Below are positions 1-7,923 of a stretch of DNA of 64,000 nt, piece after piece. The stretch is from positions 248,001 to 312,000 of the forward strand of contig NZ_JALPVL010000014.1 of NCBI RefSeq assembly GCF_023544465.1. Direction: 5' to 3'. This DNA is from Paractinoplanes maris (lineage in GTDB: Bacteria > Actinomycetota > Actinomycetes > Mycobacteriales > Micromonosporaceae). The notes under the pieces were generated by a model, which did not search any database, was not told where the DNA came from, and worked only from the letters and a program-made list of their open reading frames with translations. The position numbers and the translations under genes are program-made. How positions within the stretch are numbered: position 1 is the stretch's first letter; every line of letters begins with the position of its first letter.

Positions 1-441
1 GTAGAAGGTCTGGTTGACGATGTCGCCGTCGGGCCCGGAGGCCGGGGTGTCGGCGAACTTGATCCGGGCGAAGTAGGTGCCCTCGAAGAACCGCCGGTCG
101 GACAGGGACATCTCCGCGTGCGACGTGCCGGCGGCCGTGCCGTTCGTGGAGGCCTGCAGGCGCGCCACCTTCTGACCATCCACAGTGGGGAATGAGATGT
201 TGCCGGCCGACCAGCTCGCGCCGGGCACGCCCGGACCGCCCGCGTTGGTGCGCACGTGCCAGCCCCGCTGGCCGAGGGCCGGGTCGGACGGCGAGCTGTA
301 CGAGAAGTCGTCGAAAAGCACGCCGCAACCCACGGCGGCGAGTGACGGCTGCGCCGCGGCGATGCCGATCGAGGTCAGGCCGGCGGCGGCCACCACCGCG
401 GTGACGGCGTGCGCCGCGCGACGTATCAGGACGTGTGTCAT
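1..441 (-). CDS. Secreted GH16-like (concanavalin-fold) protein, N-terminal part
   Basis: Reads leftward off the window, so only the first 147 residues are present. The ATG at 441 has GAAGGAG a few bases upstream. Residues 1-35 look like a signal peptide (arginines, then an Ala/Val/Gly core, cut near SLAAVG). The mature part begins FDDFSYSSPSDPAL, then WHVRTNAGGPG, FFEGTYFARIKF and DGDIVNQTFY. This order resembles actinobacterial GH16-type secreted proteins, but the catalytic strand would lie outside the window, so the enzyme class is an inference. The upstream 520-590 stretch is AT-rich and probably holds the promoter. It could also be a non-catalytic lectin-like protein. Confidence 0.6.
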   Translation of the reverse strand, partial: MTHVLIRRAAHAVTAVVAAAGLTSIGIAAAQPSLAAVGCGVLFDDFSYSSPSDPALGQRGWHVRTNAGGPGVPGASWSAGNISFPTVDGQKVARLQASTNGTAAGTSHAEMSLSDRRFFEGTYFARIKFADTPASGPDGDIVNQTFY

Positions 442-552
442 CGAGAGCACTCCTTCGGGGGAAAGGGGACTCCTGGCAGCTCAGGGGGCCGAGGAGTGCT
501 CACAGCATCACCGCATCTGTTAACACTCGTCAATGAATAAGGGCGAATTATT

Positions 553-574
553 TTCCTCATTGCCCTAAGAGGAA
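553..574. promoter_or_regulatory. Inverted repeat in AT-rich upstream region
   Basis: TTCCTC (553-558) and GAGGAA (569-574) form a perfect 6-bp inverted repeat with a 10-base spacer, inside a 70-base AT-rich island (520-590) that stands out from its GC-rich surroundings. It lies about 110 bases upstream of the leftward secreted-protein gene and 160 bases upstream of the rightward epoxide hydrolase, so it could serve either promoter. No regulator is identified. Confidence 0.3.
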
Positions 575-735
575 GAAAATACTTACCGCCTGTCCGCCCC
601 CGTGCACGCCGGCGACACACCGGACCAGGGTTTTGCACGGGCGCGAACCGCACCGGGCGGGACCAGGCTGGCGAATGTCCGGGAAGGCGGGTCCGCCGGC
701 CGTGCGCCGGGATCTGTGAGAGAGGCGAGTCCGAC

Positions 736-1938
736 ATGACGACAATCGAGCAACAGACCGGCAACGCCGTACGGCCGTTCACCGTGCGGATCCGCGACGG
801 CGCCCTCGACGATCTGCGGCGCCGCCTGGTGGAGACCCGCCTGCCGAGCCAGGAGCTCGCCGGCGACCGGTCCCAGGGGGTGCAGCTGGCCACGATGCGG
901 GCGCTGCGCGAATACTGGGCCACCGACTACGACGGGCAGCGGGTCGCCTCCCGGCTCAACGCGCTGCCCCAGTTCACCACCGAGATCGACGGCGTCGAGA
1001 TCCACTTCGTGCACGTCCGGTCCGAGCACCCGGACGCCCTTCCGCTGATCATGACGCACGGCTGGCCGGGCTCGGTCATCGAGATGCTCGACTCCGTCGG
1101 CCCGCTCACCGACCCCACCGCGCACGGCGGCGCCGCCACGGACGCCTTCCACCTCGTGCTTCCGTCACTGCCCGGGTACGGCTTCTCGGGTGAGCCGGCC
1201 GAGATCGGGTGGGACCTGGTCCGTACCGCCCGGGCCTGGTCGGAGCTCATGCGGCGGCTCGGTTACGACCGGTACGTGGCCCAGGGCGGCGACGTCGGGG
1301 CCGGTGTCACCGACGCGATGGGGCGGCTCGGCCCCGACGGGCTGGCCGGCGTCCACATGAACCTGCTCGTGACGGCGCTCAACGACCCGGCGTCCCTGCC
1401 GCACGCCACCGACGAGGAACAGGCGGCGCTGGCCGCCATCAGGACGTTCCAGGCCAGCGGGAACGGCTACTTCGTGGAGATGGCCACCCGCCCGCAGACC
1501 GTCGGGTACGCCCTGCTCGACTCGCCGGCCGCGCTCGCCGCCTGGATGATCGACCACGACACCGACGCCTACTACAAGATCGTCAGCGCGTTCGTCGACG
1601 ACCGCCCGTCGGGCAATCTGACCCGCGACCACATCCTCGACAACATCATGGCCTACTGGCTGACCGGGACCGGCGCCTCCGCGGCCCGGTCGTACTGGGA
1701 GGCCTACGGACCGGACGCGCCCGCGGCCGGCTCCGCGCCGCAGCCGGATCCCCGCGTCCCGGTCGCGTTCAGCTCGTTCCCGGGCGAGATCTGGCGGACC
1801 CCACGGAGCTGGGCCGAGCAGTCCTACCCGACCCTGAGCTACTTCGGCGAGGCCGTGCGGGGCGGCCACTTCGCCGCCTGGGAGGAGCCGGAGCTGTTCG
1901 CGGCGGAACTGCGAGCGGCCTTCCGTCCGCTGCGCTGA
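736..1938 (+). CDS. Epoxide hydrolase family protein (alpha/beta hydrolase)
   Basis: 400 residues, normal for the microsomal-type epoxide hydrolase family. Residues about 12-120 match the EHN N-terminal domain (RPFTVRIRDGALDDLRRRL). HGWPG at 108-112 is the oxyanion-side motif, Asp186 in GGDVG is the expected nucleophile, and His378 in GGHFAAWEEP is the expected base. The family opens epoxides to diols through an ester intermediate on the Asp. The ATG at 736 follows a purine-rich GAGAGAGGCGAG. No signal peptide is present, so it should be cytoplasmic. It stands alone. The physiological epoxide cannot be inferred from context. Confidence 0.88.
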   Translation: MTTIEQQTGNAVRPFTVRIRDGALDDLRRRLVETRLPSQELAGDRSQGVQLATMRALREYWATDYDGQRVASRLNALPQFTTEIDGVEIHFVHVRSEHPDALPLIMTHGWPGSVIEMLDSVGPLTDPTAHGGAATDAFHLVLPSLPGYGFSGEPAEIGWDLVRTARAWSELMRRLGYDRYVAQGGDVGAGVTDAMGRLGPDGLAGVHMNLLVTALNDPASLPHATDEEQAALAAIRTFQASGNGYFVEMATRPQTVGYALLDSPAALAAWMIDHDTDAYYKIVSAFVDDRPSGNLTRDHILDNIMAYWLTGTGASAARSYWEAYGPDAPAAGSAPQPDPRVPVAFSSFPGEIWRTPRSWAEQSYPTLSYFGEAVRGGHFAAWEEPELFAAELRAAFRPLR

Positions 1939-2189
1939 CCCGTACGTCCGGATGCGCTCGCGGTCGATGTCGACGGATCACCCGCGGGCGTGGAAAGCGG
2001 CGACCACCGTGTCGGCGAGGGTGCCGAACCACCCCCGGCGACGGCGAAGAGGGCGGCGGTGGCGCAGATCGGACGGCCGGACGAGGCGCTCGAGCTCGGT
2101 GGGTGAAGTCATGGGCATCAACCTAGGGACGGGCGGCCGGGCGCCGCCTGAGCCGGGGTACTCAACCCACCTGAGCCCTCTAAGGTGTC

Positions 2190-2801
2190 GTGGTGAGCTG
2201 GCAGCCGGTGCGCGACGCGTATTCGACCATGTCCGAGCAGTACATCGCCCTGTTCGGCGGTGACTGGGAGGCCCACGAGGACGACACCGCGCTCGTCCGC
2301 GACCATCTGGCCGGCCTCGACGGCCCGGTGCTCGATCTCGGGTGCGGGCCCGGTCACTGGACTGCCTATCTGCAAGCGCTGGGCGCCGACGTCACCGGCG
2401 TCGACCTGGTCCCCGAGTTCATCGGCCATGCCCGGGCCAACTTTCCGGCCTCACGGTTCCGGCTCGGCTCGATGACCGAGCTCGACGTCCCCGACCATGC
2501 GGTGGCCGGCATCCTGTCCTGGTATTCGACCATCCACCTGCCGCCGGCCGAACTGGACCGGGTGCTCGCCGAGTTCCGCCGGATGCTGGCCCCGGCCGGA
2601 CGGCTGGTGATCGGCTTCTTCGACAGCGACGACGGGGTGACCGCGTTCGACCACAAAGTCATCACGGCGTACCGCTGGCCGGTGAGCGAGTTCTCGGCCC
2701 GCCTGGCCGGGGCGGGCCTCACCGAGCTCCAGCGCACGCGACAGCAGTTTCCAGAACGGCCCGACCGCATGTACGCAGCCATCGCCGCCCGCGCCGCATA
2801 G
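2190..2801 (+). CDS. Class I SAM-dependent methyltransferase
   Basis: 203 residues. Motif I, VLDLGCGPG, lies at residues 47-55, followed by an acidic post-motif (VTGVDLVPEF) and the strand GILSWYSTIHLP, giving a complete Rossmann methyltransferase core. The start is GTG at 2190, directly followed by a second GTG. The C terminus FPERPDRMYAAIAARAA is typical of the small Methyltransf_11/25 type. The substrate is unknown and no neighbour suggests one. A six-unit tandem repeat follows the stop codon. Confidence 0.85.
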   Translation: MVSWQPVRDAYSTMSEQYIALFGGDWEAHEDDTALVRDHLAGLDGPVLDLGCGPGHWTAYLQALGADVTGVDLVPEFIGHARANFPASRFRLGSMTELDVPDHAVAGILSWYSTIHLPPAELDRVLAEFRRMLAPAGRLVIGFFDSDDGVTAFDHKVITAYRWPVSEFSARLAGAGLTELQRTRQQFPERPDRMYAAIAARAA

Positions 2802-2839
2802 CTCGGCCCGCGCTGCACACCCCTACCCGCGCCGCGCAG

Positions 2840-2941
2840 CCCTGCCCGCGCCTCAGCCCTGCCCGCGCCTCAGCCCTGCCCGCGCCTCAACCCTGCCCGC
2901 GCCTCAACCCTGCCCGCGCCTCAACCCTGCCCGCGCCTCAG
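2840..2941. repeat. Six tandem copies of a 17-bp unit
   Basis: The unit CCCTGCCCGCGCCTCAR repeats six times head to tail without gaps, from 2840 to 2941. The last base of each unit is G,G,A,A,A,G. Degenerate copies flank it on both sides (from about 2820 and to about 2962). It sits between two co-directional genes and is not coding in any frame I can support. Seventeen is not a multiple of three, so copy-number change would not keep a frame. Confidence 0.95.
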
Positions 2942-3089
2942 CTCCGCCCGCGCCGCACAGCTCCGCCACCGCCGACCGGTTAGATCTGGCCGGCCGGCCG
3001 GTCGCACCTGCCAGCCGGACCCTGACTTCGCCTATGTGGACCTTGTACCCTTCCCCGGACCCCGCACCCCCCGGAAGGTACCTCTCCCC

Positions 3090-3608
3090 TTGCGCGCCTT
3101 GTTCGTGATCGCCGTCGCCGTGGTGGCCGGCTTTGTCATCAGCCCGTTGCTGCACGCCGAGGCGGACTGCACACCCACCGCGGCCACCGCCGCACCGGCC
3201 AAGAAAACGTGGAGTGACGAGCAGGTCGCCAACGCGCGCATCATCGTCACGATCGGCCGGGAGCGCCAGGTGCCGGACGCGGCGCGGGTGATCGCGGTGG
3301 CCACCGCCCTGCAGGAGTCCAGCCTGCGCAACCTCAAGGGCGGCGACCGCGACTCCATCGGCCTGTTCCAGCAGCGCCCGACCCAGGGCTGGGGCACGCC
3401 CGCGCAACTGTCCGATCCGGCCTATCAGACCCACAAGTTCTACGACAAACTGCTCCGCGTCGACGGCTGGCAGAAGATGCGGTTCACCGAAGCGGCCCAG
3501 GCCGTGCAGGTGTCGGCCTATCCGGAGGCCTACGCCAAGCGGGTCCCGGCCGCCACCGGCCTCGTCGACATGCTGAGCGAGCCCGCCACCTGCACGACCG
3601 AGGTCTGA
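3090..3608 (+). CDS. Membrane-anchored or secreted lysozyme-like small protein
   Basis: 172 residues from a TTG start at 3090, preceded by GGAAGG. A GTG at 3036 is also in frame, but the extra codons have unusually AT-rich third positions and no ribosome site. The N terminus MRALFVIAVAVVAGFVISPL is a signal peptide or anchor. The rest contains IAVATALQESSLRNLKGGDRD, then IGLFQQRPTQGWGTPAQL, an arrangement seen in lysozyme-like or transglycosylase-like actinobacterial proteins (Glu followed by GLFQQRP). Glu in QESSLRN would be the candidate catalytic residue. Enzymatic activity is an inference. It stands alone between a repeat array and a convergent gene. Confidence 0.72.
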   Translation: MRALFVIAVAVVAGFVISPLLHAEADCTPTAATAAPAKKTWSDEQVANARIIVTIGRERQVPDAARVIAVATALQESSLRNLKGGDRDSIGLFQQRPTQGWGTPAQLSDPAYQTHKFYDKLLRVDGWQKMRFTEAAQAVQVSAYPEAYAKRVPAATGLVDMLSEPATCTTEV

Positions 3609-3620
3609 GCGTCCGCTCCC

Positions 3621-4364
3621 TCAGGAGGTCGCGGACGGTGCCGGCACACCGCTCTCCGAAGGCGCGGGCGGCGCACCACTTTCCGACGGCGCGGGCGCAC
3701 CACTTTCCGAAGGCGCGGGCGGCGCACCGCTCTCCGAAGGCGCGGGCGGCGCACCGCTCTCCGACGGCGCGGGCGGCGCACCACTTTCCGACGGCGCGGG
3801 CGGCGTATCGCTTTCCGACGGCGCGGGCGGCGTATCGCTTTCCGATGGCGCCGGCGCACCACTTTCCGACGGTGCGGGCGGCGCGCCCGGGCGGCCGTGC
3901 TTGCCCGGACCGCCACGACCGCCGGGGCCGCGCCGGCCCTCGGGCCGATCGGGGGCCAGAGCGACCGTGGTCGCGTCCAGCGAGACACCGTCGGCGTTCA
4001 CCGTGCCCTCGGCGTGCACCCGGACGCCCACCTTGACCTCCGACGGCACGGTGGCGACGTTGATCTGGCGGGTGAAGCCGTCCCGGTCGACGATCATGAT
4101 GCGGCCGCCGTCGATCGACTTGACCGTGCCGCTCAGATGCGGCTGGTGCTGACGTTTACCGGCGGGGCCCTCGGCCGACGAGGAAGTCGACGGGGCCGCC
4201 GCCGAAGAAGTCGACGGGGCGGGTGACGGGTCGGCCTGGGCCAGCCCGGCGACGCCGAGGGCGAGCCCGCCGCCGGCGACGACGGCGATCGCGACCCGGC
4301 TCAGCCGGCCGGCGTTGGTTGCGGAGTCGGGCAGAGGCAGTTTCAACGTCAGCGTCTCCTTCAT
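3621..4364 (-). CDS. Secreted DUF5666-like protein with Pro/Ser-rich repeat tail
   Basis: 247 residues from the ATG at 4364; an in-frame GTG at 4400 would add 12 residues. The N terminus carries a hydrophobic segment (IAVVAGGGLALGVAGLAQA) typical of a signal peptide. Residues about 70-130 form an OB-like module: HLSGTVKSIDGGRIMIVDRD, then VGVRVHAEGTVNADGVSL, as in DUF5666. The remainder is a Gly/Arg linker and ten copies of (P)APSES(G/D)(A/V/T)P. It is divergent from an OmpR-type two-component system, across a shared region holding direct repeats that may be its operator. It is probably an exported target or accessory of that system (inference). Confidence 0.75.
   Translation of the reverse strand: MKETLTLKLPLPDSATNAGRLSRVAIAVVAGGGLALGVAGLAQADPSPAPSTSSAAAPSTSSSAEGPAGKRQHQPHLSGTVKSIDGGRIMIVDRDGFTRQINVATVPSEVKVGVRVHAEGTVNADGVSLDATTVALAPDRPEGRRGPGGRGGPGKHGRPGAPPAPSESGAPAPSESDTPPAPSESDTPPAPSESGAPPAPSESGAPPAPSESGAPPAPSESGAPAPSESGAPPAPSESGVPAPSATS
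3630..3885 (-). repeat. Coding tandem repeat (9-residue PAPSES units)
   Basis: Ten consecutive 24- or 27-base units encode the C-terminal tail of the DUF5666-like protein. Units vary as APPAPSESG, AP-APSESD and TPPAPSESD, and the last is degenerate (APSATS). The frame is kept throughout, since every indel is a multiple of three. The composition suggests a flexible cell-wall-spanning spacer. Confidence 0.9.
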
Positions 4365-4413
4365 CGGGGCGCCGCCGTGGCCGCGGCGCCTGGTGACCAC
4401 CCTGGTCCCCGGT

Positions 4414-4458
4414 CCTGAAGACGACCTGAAGCGGGCGCCTTCTTCAGCCGGTCTTCAG
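4414..4458. promoter_or_regulatory. Predicted response-regulator box in divergent promoter region
   Basis: CCTGAAG occurs at 4414-4420 and 4425-4431, and its complement TCTTCAG at 4441-4447 and 4452-4458. Each pair has an exact 11-bp period, and the two pairs face each other. OmpR/PhoB-type winged-helix regulators bind direct repeats with one helical turn spacing, so this is a likely site for the adjacent response regulator. It would control both the DUF5666-like gene and the two-component operon. Confidence 0.6.
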
Positions 4459-4502
4459 TTTCGTGACGGCCCAGCCATAGGCGGCCGGGCCAGACTGACC
4501 CG

Positions 4503-5168
4503 ATGGTCGCCCGGGTGCTGGTGGTGGAGGACGAGGAGGCGATCCGCGAGCCGCTCACGGCGGCGCTGCGGGCCGCCGGTCACGAGGTCCGCGCGTGTGC
4601 CGACGGCGTCGGTTTCGAGGACGTGGTCGACTCGTTCCGCCCCGACCTGGCCCTCCTCGATGTGCACCTGCCCGGCGGCCGGGACGGCTTCGAGCTGGCC
4701 CGCGCGCTGGGCGGCCGCAGCGACTGTGCCGTGCTGATGCTGACCGCCCGCGACTCGGTGGCCGACCGGATCACCGGCTTCGAGACCGGCGCCGACGACT
4801 ATGTGGTCAAGCCGTTCGCCACCGTCGAGGTGCTGGCCCGGGTCGCGGCCGTCCTGCGCCGGCTGGGCCGGGTGCCGTCCACCGTGCAGGTCGCCGACCT
4901 GGTGGTCGACGAGGGGGCGCAGATCGCCGCCCGGGCCGGCCGGACGCTCGACCTGACCGGCACCGAGTTCCGGTTGCTGGCCTATCTGACCGGGCACCGC
5001 GGCCGGATCCTGTCCAAGACCCAGCTGCTGACCCAGGTCTGGGGATACGACGAGTACGACCCCAACCTGGTCGAGGTGCACGTCAGTGCGCTGCGCCGCA
5101 AGCTCGAAGAGCACGGGCCGCGCCTGATCCACACCGCCCGTGGTCTCGGGTACGTGGTGCGCCCATGA
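4503..5168 (+). CDS. OmpR/PhoB-family response regulator
   Basis: 221 residues. The receiver domain (1-115) has the acidic pair in VVEDEE, phospho-acceptor Asp53 in LALLDVHLP, the LTAR switch residue and the VVKPF lysine. The C-terminal winged helix (about 130-221) contains LTGTEFRLLAYL and ends ALRRKLEEHGPRLIHTARGLGYVVRP. Its stop codon overlaps the kinase start by four bases (ATGA), so the two are translationally coupled. Direct repeats at 4414-4458 suggest autoregulation. The signal is unknown. Confidence 0.95.
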   Translation: MVARVLVVEDEEAIREPLTAALRAAGHEVRACADGVGFEDVVDSFRPDLALLDVHLPGGRDGFELARALGGRSDCAVLMLTARDSVADRITGFETGADDYVVKPFATVEVLARVAAVLRRLGRVPSTVQVADLVVDEGAQIAARAGRTLDLTGTEFRLLAYLTGHRGRILSKTQLLTQVWGYDEYDPNLVEVHVSALRRKLEEHGPRLIHTARGLGYVVRP

Positions 5169-6958
5169 GGCCGGCCTCGCTGCGGGGCCGGGTCACCCTC
5201 GGCGTGCTCGCCCTGCTCTCGGTGATCCTGGCCGGGCTGTTCACCGCGGTCGACGTGGCGTTGTCGGCCCGCCTGCACGCCGATGCCCGCACCCGGCTCA
5301 CCGACCGGGTGGCTCTCGCCCAGCAGCTGCAGGGCACGTTGAGCCGGCAGCGTCTGGCCGACCGGCTGCGAGGGGACGGCGTGGTCGTCCGGCTGTGCGG
5401 GGCGGACGGCTCGACCTGCGCCACGGCCGCCTCCGACCCGCCGCCGCCCGGCGCCGGCCGCCCGCGCGGCGAACGCCCGCGACCCGAAACGGCTGCGGCA
5501 CCGGCCGTCCCGGTGGAGACCGCGGGCAGCGTGATCTTCGTGCGCTCGTCGCTGCCCGGCAACCAGACGCTGACCCTGAGCCTGGACACCACGCAGATCA
5601 CCGAGGCGCTGCACCGGCTGATCGTGCTCGAGGTGATCGGGGGCGTCCTCGCTCTCCTGCTGGCCGGATTCGCGACGGCCCGGATCTCGCGGGCGGCGCT
5701 GCGGCCGCTGGAGGACATGACCGCGGTGGCCCGGCAGATCGCGGCCGGCGACCGGGGGCAGCGACTCGACGTACCCCGGTCCGGGACCGAGCTGGGCCGT
5801 ACGGCCGCGGCCTTCGACGCCATGCTCGACGAGCTCGAGGCGGCCGAGGTCCGGATGCGCTCGTTCCTCAGCGACGCGTCCCACGAGCTGCGCACCCCGC
5901 TGGCCGGTCTGCGGGCCAACGCCGAGCTGATGCTGCGCGAGAACCCCGGCCGGGAGCAGCGGGAGCGGATCGCGGTGGCGATGGTCCGCGAGTCGCACCG
6001 GGCCGCCCGGCTGGTCGACGACCTGCTCACGATGGCCCGGCTCGGCCAGGGCATGCCGCTGGTGGCCGAGCGGGTCGACCTGCTCGCCCTGGCCGGGGCG
6101 GAGGTGGAGCGGGCCCGGTCACTGTCGGCCGGCCTGACCTTCGTGGTCGCCGGCGAGTCCGGCCCGGCTTTCGGGACCGCCGATGAGGCCGGCCCGGCTT
6201 TCGGGGCCGCCGATGAGGCCGGGCGGGCCTTCGGGGCCGCCGATGAGGCCGGCCCAACTGTCGAGGGCGGCGACGAGGCGGGCTCGCACGTCAACGGCGA
6301 CCCGGTGCGGCTCGGCCAGATCATCAGCAACCTGCTGGACAACGCCCGCCACGCCACCCCACCGGGTGGAGTGATCTCGGTGCGTGTCCGCCGCCGCGGG
6401 TCGCGGGTGCTCCTCGAGGTCTCCGACACCGGGCCGGGCGTGCCCCCGGACGAGCGAGCCCTGATCTTCGAGCGGTTCGGCCGGGGCGACGTCTCCCGCT
6501 CGCGCCACACCGGCGGCGCAGGCCTGGGTCTGCCGATTGCCCGCGGGCTCGCCCAGGCCCACGGCGGCGATCTCACCTGTCTCGCCCAAGATCACGGCAG
6601 TGATCCGGCCTCTGCCGCGGCTGGGGCCGGGGCCGAAGCTGGGGCCGGGGCCGAAGCTGGGGCCGCTGGGGCTGGGGCCGCTGGAGCCGGGGCTGCGGCT
6701 GGGGCCGGGGCTCGGGCCGCTGGAGCCGGGGCTGGGGCCGGGGCCGGGGCTGGGGCTGGGGCCGCGGCCGGGGCTGGGGCTCGGGCCGCTGGGGCCGGGG
6801 CCGGGGCTGGGGCTCGGGCCGCTGGAGCCGGGGCTGGGGCCGGGGCTGGGGCTGGGGCTGGGGCCGGGGCCGCTGGAGCCGGGCCCGGGGCCGGGGCCGG
6901 GGCCGGGGCCGGGGCGACCTTCCGCCTCGACCTGCCGGCCGCGCAGATCACGGGGTGA
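5165..6958 (+). CDS. Two-component sensor histidine kinase with low-complexity insertions
   Basis: 597 residues, longer than the usual 400-480 because of two insertions. A membrane helix lies at about 10-30, an extracytoplasmic sensor region at 35-150 and a second helix at about 155-175, followed by HAMP. HisKA has His240 in SDASHELRTPLAG, followed by an N box (NLLDNARHA), a G1 box (VSDTGPGVPPDE), an F box (IFERFGRG) and a G2 box (GAGLGLPIARGL). Residues about 333-372 hold four 10-residue repeats (GPAFGAADEA type). Residues about 484-584 are a Gly/Ala stretch placed just before the final strand ATFRLDLPAA. The start ATG at 5165 overlaps the regulator stop. The end overlaps the convergent LysR gene by 11 bases. 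Confidence 0.93.
   Translation: MRPASLRGRVTLGVLALLSVILAGLFTAVDVALSARLHADARTRLTDRVALAQQLQGTLSRQRLADRLRGDGVVVRLCGADGSTCATAASDPPPPGAGRPRGERPRPETAAAPAVPVETAGSVIFVRSSLPGNQTLTLSLDTTQITEALHRLIVLEVIGGVLALLLAGFATARISRAALRPLEDMTAVARQIAAGDRGQRLDVPRSGTELGRTAAAFDAMLDELEAAEVRMRSFLSDASHELRTPLAGLRANAELMLRENPGREQRERIAVAMVRESHRAARLVDDLLTMARLGQGMPLVAERVDLLALAGAEVERARSLSAGLTFVVAGESGPAFGTADEAGPAFGAADEAGRAFGAADEAGPTVEGGDEAGSHVNGDPVRLGQIISNLLDNARHATPPGGVISVRVRRRGSRVLLEVSDTGPGVPPDERALIFERFGRGDVSRSRHTGGAGLGLPIARGLAQAHGGDLTCLAQDHGSDPASAAAGAGAEAGAGAEAGAAGAGAAGAGAAAGAGARAAGAGAGAGAGAGAGAAAGAGARAAGAGAGAGARAAGAGAGAGAGAGAGAGAAGAGPGAGAGAGAGATFRLDLPAAQITG
6161..6280 (+). repeat. Four tandem 30-bp units inside the kinase gene
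   Basis: Units at 6161-6190, 6191-6220, 6221-6250 and 6251-6280 encode GPAFGTADEA, GPAFGAADEA, GRAFGAADEA and the diverged GPTVEGGDEA. The array sits between the HisKA domain and the N box of the ATPase. The frame is kept. The first three units are nearly identical, which points to recent duplication. Confidence 0.93.
6619..6915 (+). repeat. GGGGCC/GGGGCT-type hexanucleotide tract inside the kinase gene
   Basis: About 300 bases are built almost entirely of GGGGCC, GGGGCT and near variants (GGAGCC, CGGGCC), read in frame as alternating Ala-Gly. The + strand has dozens of G3-G4 runs separated by two or three bases, which is a strong G-quadruplex pattern. All indels keep the frame, and the domain end (ATFRLDLPAA) is read correctly after it. 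Confidence 0.95.
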
Positions 6959-7886
6959 GCGGGGTCCCGACGATCGTGAGCAGCTCGGTGGCCAGGGGCG
7001 TCGGTGCGCGGCCCAGCCACAGGGCCTGCAGAGGCCGGGTCAGCGGAAGGTTGTCGACCCGCAGCTCGACCAGTTCCCCCGCGTCGACGGCGGCCGCGGC
7101 CGCGCGGGCGCTGATCACCCCGACGCCGCCGCCGGCCCGGACCGTGGCCAGGATCGTGGTCGTCGAGCCGAGGCTGATCGCGTGCGGCAGCGACGGCGCG
7201 AAGCCGAGGGCGTGCTCGAGCGCACGCAGGAACGTGTCCCGCGTACCGGAACCGGGCTCCCGCAGCAACAGCGGCTGATCGGCGAGGTCGGTCGGCCGTA
7301 GCCCGCGCCAGGCGTGCGCGGCCAGCGGATAGCCGGCCGCCACGACCAGGGCCAGCCGGTCCTCGCCGACGACGCGCGAGCCCAGCTCGGCGGGGACGTC
7401 GGGCGACTCGACGAAACCCAGGTCGACCGCGCCCGACCGGACCGCCTCGATGACGTCGTGACTGTTCGCCACCCCGGCCGCGATGTCCAGGCCGGGATGT
7501 GTGCGGCGCAGGCTCAGCAGCCAGGCCGGCAACAGGTACTCCGCCACCGTGAGGCTGGCCGAGATGCGCAGCCGTGCCTGCCGGTCGGCGCGCAGCGTCA
7601 GGACGCCGTCGGCCAGCGTCTGCGCGGCATCGACCACGCCGTGCGACCAGGCGACGACCGCCTCCCCAGCCGGGGTGAGCAGGCTCCCGCGCCGCGAGCG
7701 CACCAGCAGCGGTACGCCCAGCCGGCGCTCCAGCTTGGCCAGGCGGGCGCTGGCGCTGGGCTGGGTGATGCCGTGCACCTGGGCGGCGCGGCCGACGCTG
7801 CCGGTCTCGGCCACCGACAACAGCAGGTCGAGCGCGGTCAGGTCGGTCATCCAGGGCGGCAGTGGCATCGTCCGGGAGTCTGTCAC
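6948..7886 (-). CDS. LysR-family transcriptional regulator
   Basis: 312 residues from GTG at 7886; ATG codons at 7868 and 7850 are alternatives. The N-terminal winged helix-turn-helix contains LLLSVAETGSVGRAAQVHGI and QPSASARLAKLERRLGVPLL. The LysR substrate-binding domain follows (ISASLTVAEYLLPAWL onward). It lies 37 bases downstream of a YeiH-type exporter gene on the same strand, so it is probably cotranscribed and controls that transporter. YeiE-type LysR proteins are known neighbours of YeiH. A T-N11-A palindrome upstream of the exporter is the candidate operator. Its 3' end overlaps the convergent kinase gene. Confidence 0.92.
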   Translation of the reverse strand: MTDSRTMPLPPWMTDLTALDLLLSVAETGSVGRAAQVHGITQPSASARLAKLERRLGVPLLVRSRRGSLLTPAGEAVVAWSHGVVDAAQTLADGVLTLRADRQARLRISASLTVAEYLLPAWLLSLRRTHPGLDIAAGVANSHDVIEAVRSGAVDLGFVESPDVPAELGSRVVGEDRLALVVAAGYPLAAHAWRGLRPTDLADQPLLLREPGSGTRDTFLRALEHALGFAPSLPHAISLGSTTTILATVRAGGGVGVISARAAAAAVDAGELVELRVDNLPLTRPLQALWLGRAPTPLATELLTIVGTPLTP

Positions 7887-7923
7887 AGGCGCCGGTGCCT
7901 TTCCCGGCGGTCGGCCGATCGGG

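Noticed and set aside
1950..2118. Leftward frame starting MTSPTELERLVRPSDLRHRR that breaks off after about 45 codons.
   Set aside because: It might be a decayed gene, since shifting frame twice gives a more protein-like reading, but it is too short to name a family or prove.
2840..2941. CRISPR-like look of the 17-bp repeats.
   Set aside because: The units are directly adjacent with no spacers and no cas gene is near.
3638..4036. 132-codon rightward frame (RAAHRSP-type repeats) opposite the DUF5666-like gene.
   Set aside because: It is the complement of the PAPSES repeat, with no signal peptide, domain or ribosome site.
6592..7020. Ala-Pro repeat frame on the strand opposite the kinase hexamer tract.
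   Set aside because: It is the complement of the GGGGCC tract. The kinase frame continues correctly into its final conserved strand, so that strand is the coding one.
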